A stretch of 64,000 nt of DNA from Tritrichomonas musculus (lineage: Eukaryota; Parabasalia; Tritrichomonadida; Tritrichomonadidae), in contig JAPFFF010000005.1 of assembly GCA_039105265.1 (NCBI GenBank), positions 868,001-932,000 on the forward strand. Direction: 5' to 3'. Shown here in pieces: positions 39,009 to 49,689 of this stretch. Within the stretch, counting starts at the first letter, position 1; each line of letters opens with the position of its first letter. The translations under genes and the position numbers were made by a program. Below the pieces are notes generated by a model. The model was not told the DNA's origin, searched no databases, and saw nothing but the letters and a program-made list of their open reading frames with translations.

Positions 39009-40685
39009 ATGTCCGATTTAGTCAATAAAGTTAAAAATTCAGAAGCAAATGTCCAAAAACAATTAAATAAAATTGGAAATCCATCCAATATGCATACAAT
39101 TTTATTCGTTGGACCAACTGGCAGTGGCAAAACTACGCTTTTTTATTCTCTTATCAGTGGAGCATTAAGAGTCAGTGGGCCAAGAAATTCATTAAGATTA
39201 GATGCAGAAGTTTCAATTGATGGTTTTGAAATTGGTCACAACGGTGAATCAAAAACAGAAATACCAACTTTATATCGTAATCCATCAAAAAATATTGTTT
39301 TTTGTGATTGCCCAGGATTTTTTGATACTTCAGGTGGAGTTCAAGATGTTCCAAATGCATTTGCCATAGATCAAGTACTTTCTCATACAAAATATGCAAA
39401 AATTCTCTTTGTTGTCAGTGAAGCAGATATAGATTCTTCTAAAGCACAATTTTTTGAAAAATCATCAATATTTGTCGAAGAATTAATTCCAAATTATGAA
39501 TCAAAAGAAAATTCGGTTTGCTTAGTAATAACCAAAGCAGATGATTATGAATCAGATCCTATTGATTTTCTACCTGATCTTTGCCCAAGATCACCATCAT
39601 TATTGAAATTCTTTAGAAATCATCCAAATCTCATTTTTCAATTTTCAGCCCCGCCTTTACAAGTTGTACGTTATGATACTTATCAAGACAAGCAAAGACT
39701 AATTTCATTTATATATGATGCTCCTACACCAGAAATTTCAAGTTTTGGAATAGCATTAAGTGATGAGTCCAAATTAACAATATTACAGCAAGCAGCATCA
39801 ATGGGTTCAATTTCAACACTCCTTAATCAATTCAAAAATTATTTTGTTAGTGACTTATCTGGTTCACGAAACGAACTTTTAACTTGGAGAGATAGAATAG
39901 GAAAATTGATGGATTTAAGAATTGAAGATCCAAAAGAATTTCGTTACAAAGTAGAAAGTAATATTCCTTCGAAAAGTGAATACAACCAAATATATTCTAA
40001 AATGGAAGAACTTTCTCCTTGGAGACATTTTATTCTGCAAGTAACTAAATATCAATTACTTTCAGAAAGGAATAATCCAAGCATAAGAGGCCTTTGTACT
40101 AACATTTCTCTAGAACTCAATGAACTTTTACGTCCTTATAAAATTATTGTTAATAATGCAATTTCAACGCAAAGAGAACTTGATAGAGATTATGAAAATG
40201 ATAAAGAAAAATATAACTTGGAATGGAGAAATCGTTGTGAAACTTGGAAAACAGAATGGTTAAAAAGTGGTGGATGGAATATTCCTCATCCTCCATTCGG
40301 AAGAGGAGGTCATCGTCCACCACCTCCTCCTCATGGTAGATTTGGTAGAGGTCCTCCACCTGGTCCTCCTCCTCCTCACGGCCGTCATGGCCCTCATGGT
40401 CATCCTGGACCACATTTTGACCCGAATCAAAATCCGCCTCCACCCCCATCGTATTGGACAGGGGGACCACCAGGACTTCCACCTTGTGGCGCCTGTGGAC
40501 AACAAACAAAAGGTCCGGGAAGAGATACATCATGTCCAGCGTCACCAGGACATGACTGTTTCCCAAATTTCGGACCCCAGAATGCAACATTTCCTCCACC
40601 TCCTCCTTCAAATGGATGGCCTGGACGTTCACCACCAAAACAAAAAACAGTTTATATTAAAAATGGAAAAATAGAAACTTACTAA
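39009..40685 (+). CDS. AIG1/GIMAP-like GTPase 6 with proline/glycine/histidine-rich tail
   Basis: 558 aa and the most diverged member. G1 GPTGSGKTTL (~36-45), G3 DCPGFFDTSG (~100), NAFAIDQVLSHTKYAKILF, and a canonical G4 ITKADDYES. The helical region ends near residue 390. In place of the coiled coil there is a tail (~415-545) of low-complexity HPPFGRGG, PPPPPHGRFG and GPPPGPPPPHGRHG units, a short Cys-containing stretch (LPPCGACGQQ), and a final KQKTVYIKNGKIETY. Such proline tracts usually bind SH3, WW or profilin-type partners; there is no membrane anchor. The tail DNA is much GC-richer than its surroundings. Confidence 0.9.
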   Translation: MSDLVNKVKNSEANVQKQLNKIGNPSNMHTILFVGPTGSGKTTLFYSLISGALRVSGPRNSLRLDAEVSIDGFEIGHNGESKTEIPTLYRNPSKNIVFCDCPGFFDTSGGVQDVPNAFAIDQVLSHTKYAKILFVVSEADIDSSKAQFFEKSSIFVEELIPNYESKENSVCLVITKADDYESDPIDFLPDLCPRSPSLLKFFRNHPNLIFQFSAPPLQVVRYDTYQDKQRLISFIYDAPTPEISSFGIALSDESKLTILQQAASMGSISTLLNQFKNYFVSDLSGSRNELLTWRDRIGKLMDLRIEDPKEFRYKVESNIPSKSEYNQIYSKMEELSPWRHFILQVTKYQLLSERNNPSIRGLCTNISLELNELLRPYKIIVNNAISTQRELDRDYENDKEKYNLEWRNRCETWKTEWLKSGGWNIPHPPFGRGGHRPPPPPHGRFGRGPPPGPPPPHGRHGPHGHPGPHFDPNQNPPPPPSYWTGGPPGLPPCGACGQQTKGPGRDTSCPASPGHDCFPNFGPQNATFPPPPPSNGWPGRSPPKQKTVYIKNGKIETY

Positions 40686-40844
40686 ATTATTACTAATCTG
40701 TGCAAATGCTTTCACTCTTAATTTTTTTAAAAAATATATTCATATATATAGTAAATATGAACAAATATAATAAAATTATAAACACAGTTAATATAAATGA
40801 ATTAAAATTTTGAAAAATTTTGTAAAATTTTTTAATTTGAATAA

Positions 40845-40870
40845 TTTTTTTTTTTTTTTTTTTTTTTTTT
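40845..40870. repeat. Poly-T run of 26 directly before a start codon
   Basis: Twenty-six T residues end one base before ATG 40872. They occupy the position where an initiator would be expected. Confidence 0.8.
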
Positions 40871-40871
40871 A

Positions 40872-42398
40872 ATGTCTGAAGAAGCTGAAAGCATTTTATC
40901 TAAAACACAAATTACTCAGTTGGTAAAATCTGTCAAAAATGTTGAAGAGCAAATAGAGGAAAATTTCGCAAAAATAAGTCATTCTGATGATGCAACACTT
41001 CTACTTCTATTAGGGCCAACTGGAAGTGGTAAAACAACAATAACATATGCATTAACAAATCAAGATTTATATTGTTTACGTATAAATTCTAGGACTCCAA
41101 AACTAGAAGCAATCAATAAAAAGCCTAATTTTGAAATTGGTCATACTGGGAGAGCAACGACATTTATCCCAGGATTTCAATATGATAGTTCAACAGGAAT
41201 AATTTTTTGTGATTGTCCAGGATTTTTTGATAATCGAGGCGAGATTCAAGATATTTCAAATTCTTTTGCAATAAGTACCGTTTTAAGTAAAGCCAAAAAA
41301 GTTAAAATTTTATTGCTTACATCATGTGATGATGTGAAATCAGCAAAAGGTAAACCTTTTCGAGAAAGTTGTGAAATTGTTGAAAAACTCATTCCAGAAC
41401 AAATACACTTTCAATCAATTATTGGACTTGTTATAACGCATGTAGATCCTGAATTTTGCGGTGATGATGTTTCATTTCTTAAAAATGTTGAATGTGGAAA
41501 TGGATGGTTATTAAATTATTTCCAAAAAAAAGAAATTGGCAATGATCGAATAGTATTTAAGTTTCCTTCACCAACTTCAAAAATGGTGAATCAAATCTAT
41601 CCAGAATTCAATGATAAAAAGCATATTATTAATTTTATCAAAAATGGTTCTAGTACAACACGAATAGTTCCTTATATATCGTTATCTGACAAAGCAAAAC
41701 TGATGATTTTAAGGTGTATCGATAGTTTTGGCTGTCTTTTAACTTTAATTCAAAAATTTGTTGATCAAATAAGGATTGAATCAACACAGTCATCTAGCGA
41801 TTTGGAAGCTTGGAAGGGTCGTATTTATCAACTATGTAGATGCGAGTTTCAAAATCCAAAAGATTTTGTTGAAAAAGCTAAAAAAATTATTCCTGTAACG
41901 AATTTAATTCAAAAAATTTACGATCAATTTATGGAGATCCAAGATTGGCGTTCATTTCTTGAAAAAATTGCTCTTGAAGGTGTCAAAATAAAAGATGAAG
42001 TTATTAGAAAAGACAGTCAATTATTAAGTCCAGTATTTCTTGATATTACAATAAACCTCTCAAATATGTTAACGCCTGTTATTTCAATTTTGAATACCAA
42101 AATTGAATTGAATAAAATTGAAGCCAAAAATATAAAAGCTGATGACGATTTATCGAAGATTAATGAAATGAATGATAAAATTAAAAATCAAATACTAGAA
42201 GAACAAGTTCAAGCTCAAAAAAGACAAGATGATTTAAAGAAAGAACTAGAAGTTCAAAAAAGAGAACTAGAAAGAGCACAAAGAGACCTTGAACAAGCAA
42301 GAAGAGAAGCAGAAGCAGCAAGAAATAGTGGAGGTGGATTTTTTGGAAGTATTTGCAGATTCGTAGCTGGTGCAGTGACAGCTGCGTGGCTGTTATAA
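40872..42398 (+). CDS. AIG1/GIMAP-like GTPase 7, hydrophobic C-terminus
   Basis: 508 aa. G1 GPTGSGKTTI (~48-57), G3 DCPGFFDNRG (~113), NSFAISTVLSKAKKVKILLL, G4-position ITHVDPEF. Conserved helical region (NPKDFVEKAKKI, DWRSFLEKIA), then a strong coiled coil (~415-480, RELERAQRDLEQARREAEAA). The tail GGGFFGSICRFVAGAVTAAW ends in LL and resembles the tail of gene 5: glycine hinge plus apolar segment, with one internal Cys that could be acylated. Last gene of the cluster. Confidence 0.9.
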   Translation: MSEEAESILSKTQITQLVKSVKNVEEQIEENFAKISHSDDATLLLLLGPTGSGKTTITYALTNQDLYCLRINSRTPKLEAINKKPNFEIGHTGRATTFIPGFQYDSSTGIIFCDCPGFFDNRGEIQDISNSFAISTVLSKAKKVKILLLTSCDDVKSAKGKPFRESCEIVEKLIPEQIHFQSIIGLVITHVDPEFCGDDVSFLKNVECGNGWLLNYFQKKEIGNDRIVFKFPSPTSKMVNQIYPEFNDKKHIINFIKNGSSTTRIVPYISLSDKAKLMILRCIDSFGCLLTLIQKFVDQIRIESTQSSSDLEAWKGRIYQLCRCEFQNPKDFVEKAKKIIPVTNLIQKIYDQFMEIQDWRSFLEKIALEGVKIKDEVIRKDSQLLSPVFLDITINLSNMLTPVISILNTKIELNKIEAKNIKADDDLSKINEMNDKIKNQILEEQVQAQKRQDDLKKELEVQKRELERAQRDLEQARREAEAARNSGGGFFGSICRFVAGAVTAAWLL

Positions 42399-42485
42399 AA
42401 AAAAAAAAAATATTTGACTATTCTTGAAAAAATTCGACTTAATTATATTTAAGCCATTTAGGAAGTAAATTTTATAAACAGATAA

Positions 42486-42926
42486 GGGAATTGGTTTATG
42501 TCTACACCACTTTTTCAATGGACTCTATTTTTCTTTTGTTTTTATGTTTTTATAATTTGGGAATGAAACATCATTTCTTGAATATTTTAGTAAATTCTTA
42601 ATATACTAAAAGAGTAGTCTTCAATTTGATCAAAAGGCAAAATGCTGGATTTTTTTCACAGATAAAATAAGTAAAAATTGACAATACTTTGTTCATTTAA
42701 ACACCTATGACGAACAATTTTTTGACATAACAGGATGAGAAAAATATTTTTTTAATCTTCATTTGCAGCGGGCCGTCATTAACTTTTTTTCGGATTTTTT
42801 TGTATACCATATTAATAGATACAATGAATAGTTTTTTATTTATTTCTATATCTACTATTATAAATAAGATAAAAAAATGATTTAAATCGCCCTCTGAAAA
42901 AGTGGTGTAGGCATAAACCATTACCC
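42486..42926. mobile_element. ~440-bp element with ~30-bp terminal inverted repeats
   Basis: GGTTTATGTCTACACCAC followed by TTTTTCA (from 42493) is matched in reverse complement by 42895-42919 (GGTTTATGCCTACACCAC then TTTTTCA). The match extends outwards with gaps to GGGAATT / GGGTAAT. No coding capacity and no clear target duplication. A MITE-like element. Confidence 0.65.
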
Positions 42927-43507
42927 ATCTTTTTGAGAGTTGAGTTTTCAAATTATTTAAGATTTACTATCCATTTATTAAAGGAAACAATACCATCATT
43001 TTTTAGTTTGAAAACATTTTACAATTGCATTTTGAAAAAGGATTGATAATGAACAGAAAAAATCATTTTACATTCACTTTATAAGATTTTTTTAATATAT
43101 TTGAGGATTTATCAAATAAAGAATATTCATCCCAAATATACAGATTGGTCATATTTAAAAGCAAAGTTTTAAACTATTTTTAAATATGATAAGAAAGAAT
43201 TATAATATGTAATTTTATGAAGAAAGTATAGTGATCTGTGCTACTAAAGGAGGAATTATTATTTGCTTTAATGCTGAACAGTAAGCAAACGTTTCTTGGT
43301 ATTGAATGTGGAATATTGACTTGTGTTAATGATGGAAATTCTTAAAAAGAATGTGAACAAATTTCTGTTACAGAAGAAAGAAAGAAGATGCTGAGAAAAT
43401 CGAAGATCAATTTAAGTAGAAAATGGAGAGATTTTTCTTTTATGAATTCAAATATCCCAGTGAAACAGCATTGCAAACTCTATTCAGATACCCAACTAGC
43501 CAAGGAT

Positions 43508-43540
<33 letters not shown>

Positions 43541-43669
43541 AATTCTCTGAAATAGATATCAAGTAGCAGATAATATTTTATCTATAGACATCAGAAAGTA
43601 AATTAATTAATAATCGCGAGAATGGAAAAATAAAAAAGCATATTCTTTATGATATCAATCATCAACATT
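42927..43669. other. Spacer with decayed coding-like sequence and a 30-A run
   Basis: About 43230-43500 has coding-like stretches in broken frames, ending at an A run (43509-43538). This could be a processed gene fragment, but no family is recognised. Confidence 0.4.
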
Positions 43670-46600
43670 TTATTTGTTTTCAATGACAATTTTTGCTTCA
43701 GAATTGTGCTTAATGAAATTTTGCTTATTAAATGCTGTCTCAAAATAATTTATCTGGGTTGCAGACAAGCAACCTATTTGCGACAACTTATTGCATTTCA
43801 AAAAGCAAAAATCACCAATGAAAATTTGGCCACTTCCAATATGAGTTATAATTAATTTTGAGCACCCATTAAACGCTTTTTGGCCTAATTTAACACAATT
43901 ACATTCCAAAATAGAAAATTCTTCTAAATTATCAATTGTTTTACTGGAAATTTGAACTCTCAAACCAGCTTCAAATTTAGTTGGTGCAACAATATTAATT
44001 GAATCAATATTGTTACAACCTTCAAAAACTTTTTCACCAAAAATTACTTGATCTGATCTTTGAAGAGTGAGTTTATTCAATTTATTACAATTAAAAAAGC
44101 TCAATTTTCCAATGATTATTGAATTTCCATTTAAAACATAAGAATTTAAATCTCTACAACATGAAAAACAATTTTCATCAATAAAAAGATCAGATGTTGA
44201 AGCAAGTTCAATTTTCCGAAGATTGACGCAATTTTCAAAAACATTTTTTGATAATTTTATTGAAATTGCACCGATAAAAATTGAATTAATTGATTTATTA
44301 TTCCTAAAAGCATCATTTTCTATTTCTACAGCATTTGCTTGTATGTTAACTTTTTTGACATTTGAAAGGCAGAAACATTCACTTTTTATTTTCAATGTTT
44401 GATGAATTTCAATTTGAATGCTTTCAAGTTGATTGCACATGTTAAATAAGTGTGAATAAAGAGTGAGATTTTTTATTTTGCTAAAAATCAACTCCTTTAA
44501 TGACTTACAACTGTGAAAACAATCATTACAAATTGTGACATCTTGGCCATTTAATTCAATTTTTTCAATGCTTGATTCACTGAAACTTTTGTCAGATAAT
44601 GTCAGATTTGAACCTGCATTTAAAGAAGAAAATGTAAGTTTTTTACATTTAGTAAATGACTTTGTATTCACAGTTATGTCTCCTTTAGAAAAAAGTTGAA
44701 ACATTTCAAGTTTTTCTGATCCTGAAAAACAATTATTTCCAAGTTTTGTTTCTGTTTCAGAATCAAGAGTGATTGTTTGTATTGATTTTGAGTTAATAAA
44801 TTGATCATCATAAATTACTATTTTATTTGCTTTCAAAATGAACAAATGCGTCAATGACTCATTAGATTTGAAACAATCGTTTTTGATAATCAAGTTGCCA
44901 CCATTAAGATTAAATATACGTAATCCATTGCATCCACCAAAACAATTTTGTCCAAATTTAACATCTGAATTTAATTCGGATTTAATATTAATTTGGTAAA
45001 GATTGCTACAATTCACGAACTCATTCATTCCAAGTTCAATTGTTCCTGAGTTTATAATTTCAAAATTGGTCAAAGATGTGCAATTTCCAAAAGAAAAATC
45101 GCCAATTTTGACATTTTTTCCACTAATCACAATTTTTTCAAGACTTGTTGAGTCTGATAAAAAATAGTTAGGAAGAATCAAGCTAGATTGTGTCTTAAGT
45201 GACATACTTTTTATTGTGTTGGTTTGGTCGAATCCTTTTATCGGTATGATAATATCATTTTTACACTGTATGTCAACCTGCTGTAATGAAGGACACTTGC
45301 ATGCAAAACTTTCACCTAAAATAATTGAATCAGTAATGAATTCAATATTTTTTAATGCAAATGAACAAACAAAGCATTCATGACCAACAATTACTTGTGA
45401 TGATTTAGTAATTAAAATATTTTCCAAGTTCTTTGCATTTTTAAATGTATGATGACCTAATATGACTTCTTTTACTTCATTAAAAGAAACCAACTTAAGG
45501 TTTTCTGGCCAACAAAAATGATCATTTTCAATATCAATTTTAGAGGACTTGTTAAATAAAATTTCTTGCAAATTATGACATCCTTTAAATGTCTCCTGAT
45601 GCAATTTGACTTCTTCAGAAGTCTCTACTTTAAATGATGTTAATAAGTCACAGCTATTAAAACAATTGTCACTTGTTTTAAATGATTTACAAGTAACTTC
45701 AACTGTTGAAAGTTTTCTACAATTTGAAAAACAAAAACTTGAAAATGAAATTGAATTTTCTTGGTGAATAACAACAGTTTTAAGATGTTCACATTTAAAA
45801 AATGAATATGATCCTATTTCATTAAGTGATGAAAATAATGATTCAAAAGAAAGAAGATTTTGAACATTAGAAAATGAATAATCACAAATTTTTTTTGTTC
45901 CTTTTGGAACAGAAAAAGTTCCTTTGAATTTGCGTGAAGCAAAAACGATTTCTTTTTCATTATTCTTAAATAAAAGATCATTTTTCTTATTAAAATAAAT
46001 ATTTTCTGGATTAACATCTACATCTACCAAATTATCAGCTCCTTTAATCCAAAGTGGATCAACTTTTGTGAGACTTTTTGGCAAGAAAACTGTTTGAATT
46101 GACGATTTTTCAAAAACCGAATTTCCAACGCTTTCTAGTTTTGAATTATGAGAAAAAGAAAGCGATTTGATAGATGATGAAGCAAAAGCTTTATCGCAAA
46201 TATTTGTTACTTTATAAATACTTGAACCGAATCTTATAAAAGCAGGAATAAAAATGTTACCACTCACATTTGATGAATCAGTAATTTCAGCAATTTTACT
46301 TTTATCAAACAAATTGTAAAAAACCGAATTTTTATCTTGAAAAACGGCCATTTTTTCAAAGTCGTCAATTTGATCAATATTCAAATCATCATCTTCAATT
46401 TTTTTAGTTTTTACTTCTTTGAATTCTTTTAATTTATCGATGAATCGATTGACTTCTTCTTCATCAATTTTTTCATTCGCAAATTTTGAAATGTTTGATG
46501 TTAGCAAATTGAAAATTTCTTTAAATGAAGGTCTTTCTTCAATGACCTGACTCCAGCATCTCTCAATTAATTCTCTCATTTCTTTAGTAACATTTTCTGT

Positions 46601-47365
46601 AAACGGTGGACGATAGCCTTGATAAACTTTTTGACTGAGAATGAATGCATTCAATCTCGGCAATTCAGAAAAAGGTTCTCTGCCAGTCATTACTTCGTAG
46701 GCGATCATTCCGAAGGCGTAAACATCAATTGTGGGACCTAAAACACTATCGTCATCGTCAAATAATTCTGGAGCCATGTATCTTGGGGTACCAATTCCAT
46801 CTGTCATCATCAATTTCATTGAATTTGTCAGAGATTCAGGAAAACATCATGATAAACCAAAATCACAGACTCTTGGATAGTAATTTTCATCAATTAGAAT
46901 GTTTTCTGGCTTTAGATCTCGATGGATTATGCCATGTTCGTGTAGGTAGCGCATCGCATCTGAAATGCCAATTAATGATATATATTTTTTGGTGGGAGTC
47001 CATTTTTCATCTTGAATATGATTTCGCTCATTGGTAAGGTTTCCTCTTAATGATCCGTGAGGTAGGTGCTCAGTAATAATCGTTGGCTCGAGTAATGATG
47101 GATTTGATTTCGATTGGAAATTTACACCAAGAAATTTAAGTATCGATGGATGTTGTAATCGAAATAGTATTAAAGATTCTCGAAGAATTAACTTTTGTTG
47201 GTTTCCATCAAAACCTTTTTCTGATTTTAGAATTTTTGCTGCATATTGTTTTTTATCGTCATTTTTCTGCGCCAAATAAACATCACCAAAGGTTCCACCT
47301 CCAAGATTTTTGTTCTTGAATATTTCAAAATCGGAATTTTCAAAAAAAGCACCTTCAAATTCCAT
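43670..47365 (-). pseudogene. Protein kinase-BspA-like LRR fusion with one in-frame TGA
   Basis: A single frame of ~1231 codons from ATG 47365 ([12 protein letters not shown]). Kinase domain: [13 protein letters not shown] glycine loop (~22), YAAKIL lysine (~45), [11 protein letters not shown] (~143), VCDFGLS (~166-172). Codon 173 (46847-46849) is TGA. The same frame then goes on with the activation segment GIGTPRYMAPELF and the C-lobe (DVYAFGMIAYEVMTG). Residues ~330-1225 are BspA-type leucine-rich repeats (FxxCxxLxxI rhythm). Everything else is intact, so this is either a very recent null allele, a sequence error, or stop-codon read-through. Cytosolic kinase-LRR proteins are a large trichomonad family. 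A 38-bp piece of its kinase part recurs near 54224. Confidence 0.8.
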
Positions 47366-47508
47366 TAAAAAAAATAATAAAACAAAGCTGTCCAAATAAG
47401 TTATCAAAAAGTTTATATAAACATTAAAAAGAAATTTTTACTCGAAATCAGCCAAACAATCAAGTTTATTTTTACATATTGATAAATAATAATAATGAAA
47501 ATAAATAA

Positions 47509-49689
47509 TTATTCATTATTGAAGTCCTCTTTAAATGGATCATCAGCACCATTTACATCATAAATTGGATTGTCATTCGTTGTTGTTGATTGATTATTAT
47601 CAATTGTCTCAACATCTTCTTCATCAGGCATTTGAAGTCTGTGCTTTCTTATTACGAAGAATATAATAAGAGCTATAATGATTGCAGCTGCTACAGCAGC
47701 AACAACTATACCTGCAATTGCTCCTGGCTTCAATTTATCATTTGAATTGCTTTCATCACGATCAACAATGATTGGTGGAACATATTCATTTGTTTTGCTA
47801 GCAGAAAACTCTTTTGAACCAGAAAAGTCAGCACTTTTGGTGAATTTGTCACTTTTTGAAAAGTATTTTGAATTTGAAAAGTCGTTACTTTTTGAGAAAC
47901 TTTTTGTATAGGTGAAGTCAAAGCTTTTTGAAAAGTATTTTGAATTTGAAAAGTCGTTACTTTTTGAGAAACTTTTTGTATAGGTGAAATCAAAGCTTTT
48001 TGAAAAGTATTTTGAATTTGAAAAGTCGTTACTTTTTGAGAAACTTTTTGTATAGGTGAAGTCAAAGCTTTTTGAAAAGTATTTTGAATTTGAAAAGTCG
48101 TTACTTTTTGAGAAACTTTTTGTATAGGTGAAGTCAAAGCTTTTTGAAAATATGTCTGATATTGAAAAGTCATCACTTTTGGTAAAAAAGCTTGTTCTTT
48201 CTGGATCATCTGAAGGAGTGAATTTTTTACTTGGACTAAAATCTTTTGATTTACTGAATTTCATTGATTCAGAAAACTTAACAGACTGAGTGAAATCATC
48301 AGTACATGAAAATGCGTCTGTTTTTGAGAAAACTCCTGATTTTGAAAAAAACATTGATTTCGAAAAATCATCAGAATCAGAAAAAACAGATGATTTTGAA
48401 AATTTAAATGACTCTGAAAAATAACCAGTTGGAGTTGGTGTTGGCGTGTCAACATCTGGATGAAACTTTTCACTATAAGTAACATCATCTGGTTTGAACT
48501 CAAATGCATCAGCATCACATCCTCGTTGTTCTGGACAATTTCCATTTTTGCAACCAAAAGCGTCGTCATTTTGTACTCCTTCACAAACATCGGGGACGAT
48601 GAAATGAGCCAGATTGATAGATGTAGGAATATCTATCACTTTATTATTATAATCCTCTATAAATGGTTGATCACCAACTATATTGTAACTGGTTTCAAAA
48701 ATGCAATTCTCAATTCTTAAGATACAATTTATTGGTTTCCTATCAAAATGAAATATATTTGCTTTATTTACTTCATTTGAATTCTTAAAAATGCAGCCAT
48801 CGACACAAGCATTCGTGTTTTGATTCATGTCGATATCTATTGCATTCTCAAAATTGTTGTCAAAAAAGTTGCAAAGGCCAATATAATGATGGTAGCCAAC
48901 ATCACCATCTTGTGGATTGACGTAGAATGAATAACGGATGTCTAATTTGTAGAATGTGCACATCATCATATTGAGACACTTTTGTCCACTGATTTTAGTA
49001 GCTGCAACAAAATAATTATCTCGGTATTTCAGCTTGAAATTGGAAACATTCATGCATTGGTATTGAAAAGAGCAATAACCGTTTAAAAAAATTATCGCAG
49101 CTGCATTGGATTCTTGTTTGTCGCCGACAATTGATGAATAATAAATTTTGAAAAAAGATCCTGGCGGTGTTACAGAATTGATGAAAATGCCGTCGAGTTG
49201 ATCATTATATCCATGATATGTATCTGAAAAACAAATATGTGAATATGTCGTAGCTCTTGATCTAATTTGCTGAAGTCCTCTATTATAATTGCATTTTTGA
49301 AATGTGCAGCTAGTCATATAGAACGTGGCATAATTATTATCTAAATTTATCAGAAAATCGGAACCAGAAAGTGATGTAAACGTACAATCACGAATAATAA
49401 ACAATTTTTTTTCACTTGTTTGATCAACAAGATTAGTTGGTGGATTATTTTGATCAAATGATTTATCATACAGTTCTTTAATCAGATCTGAATTGTCTGA
49501 GTATAAAAGTGATCCAATTCCATGAGTAAAAATTGTATTTTCTATTTTTAAATATTCTTGATTTAAAAACATTTTTGAAAATGAGAAAAAATTAAAATTA
49601 GATCTGGCGATTGTTCTGCGTAATCCAACAAACATTGGTGAGGCAGAATATATTGATAGTGTTGAAAGTGATAAAATTGTAAAATTCAT
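47509..49689 (-). CDS. Type I surface protein: beta-helix-like ectodomain, FSKS repeats, TM, NPIY/DPF tail
   Basis: 726 aa. An N-terminal hydrophobic stretch (MNFTILSLSTLSIYSASPMF) acts as signal peptide. Residues ~90-370 have the CTFxxC / NCIFxxS rhythm of a right-handed parallel beta-helix. A Cys-containing EGF-size knot (~385-400) follows. Residues ~421-630 are Ser/Phe repeats (FSKS, FTYTKS), including four nearly identical 24-residue units. A 27-residue membrane span sits at ~650-678. The 48-residue cytoplasmic tail has NPIYDV (~705) and DPFKEDF (~714), which match NPxY and DPF endocytic signals. Likely a plasma-membrane adhesin or receptor that is internalised by clathrin adaptors. Ligand unknown. 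The gene ends 140 bp from the kinase-BspA start. Confidence 0.85.
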   Translation of the reverse strand: MNFTILSLSTLSIYSASPMFVGLRRTIARSNFNFFSFSKMFLNQEYLKIENTIFTHGIGSLLYSDNSDLIKELYDKSFDQNNPPTNLVDQTSEKKLFIIRDCTFTSLSGSDFLINLDNNYATFYMTSCTFQKCNYNRGLQQIRSRATTYSHICFSDTYHGYNDQLDGIFINSVTPPGSFFKIYYSSIVGDKQESNAAAIIFLNGYCSFQYQCMNVSNFKLKYRDNYFVAATKISGQKCLNMMMCTFYKLDIRYSFYVNPQDGDVGYHHYIGLCNFFDNNFENAIDIDMNQNTNACVDGCIFKNSNEVNKANIFHFDRKPINCILRIENCIFETSYNIVGDQPFIEDYNNKVIDIPTSINLAHFIVPDVCEGVQNDDAFGCKNGNCPEQRGCDADAFEFKPDDVTYSEKFHPDVDTPTPTPTGYFSESFKFSKSSVFSDSDDFSKSMFFSKSGVFSKTDAFSCTDDFTQSVKFSESMKFSKSKDFSPSKKFTPSDDPERTSFFTKSDDFSISDIFSKSFDFTYTKSFSKSNDFSNSKYFSKSFDFTYTKSFSKSNDFSNSKYFSKSFDFTYTKSFSKSNDFSNSKYFSKSFDFTYTKSFSKSNDFSNSKYFSKSDKFTKSADFSGSKEFSASKTNEYVPPIIVDRDESNSNDKLKPGAIAGIVVAAVAAAIIIALIIFFVIRKHRLQMPDEEDVETIDNNQSTTTNDNPIYDVNGADDPFKEDFNNE
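47850..48145 (-). repeat. Four 72-bp coding tandem repeats
   Basis: Units of 72 bp (24 residues: FTYTKSFSKSNDFSNSKYFS then KSFD) in the stalk of the surface protein, nearly identical in DNA. Copy number is likely to vary between strains. Confidence 0.88.

Noticed and set aside
40150-40674. Other-frame ORFs over the proline-rich tail of AIG1 gene 6
   Set aside because: Low-complexity GC-rich DNA lacks stops in all frames. Only the frame continuing the GTPase is supported.
42697-42951. 84-codon minus-strand frame in the 440-bp TIR element
   Set aside because: It starts outside the element and runs across its end. Non-coding composition.
46847-46849. TGA as a reassigned codon
   Set aside because: Other intact genes here use TGA as their stop (for example those ending at 9019, 27740 and 52191), so reassignment is not supported.
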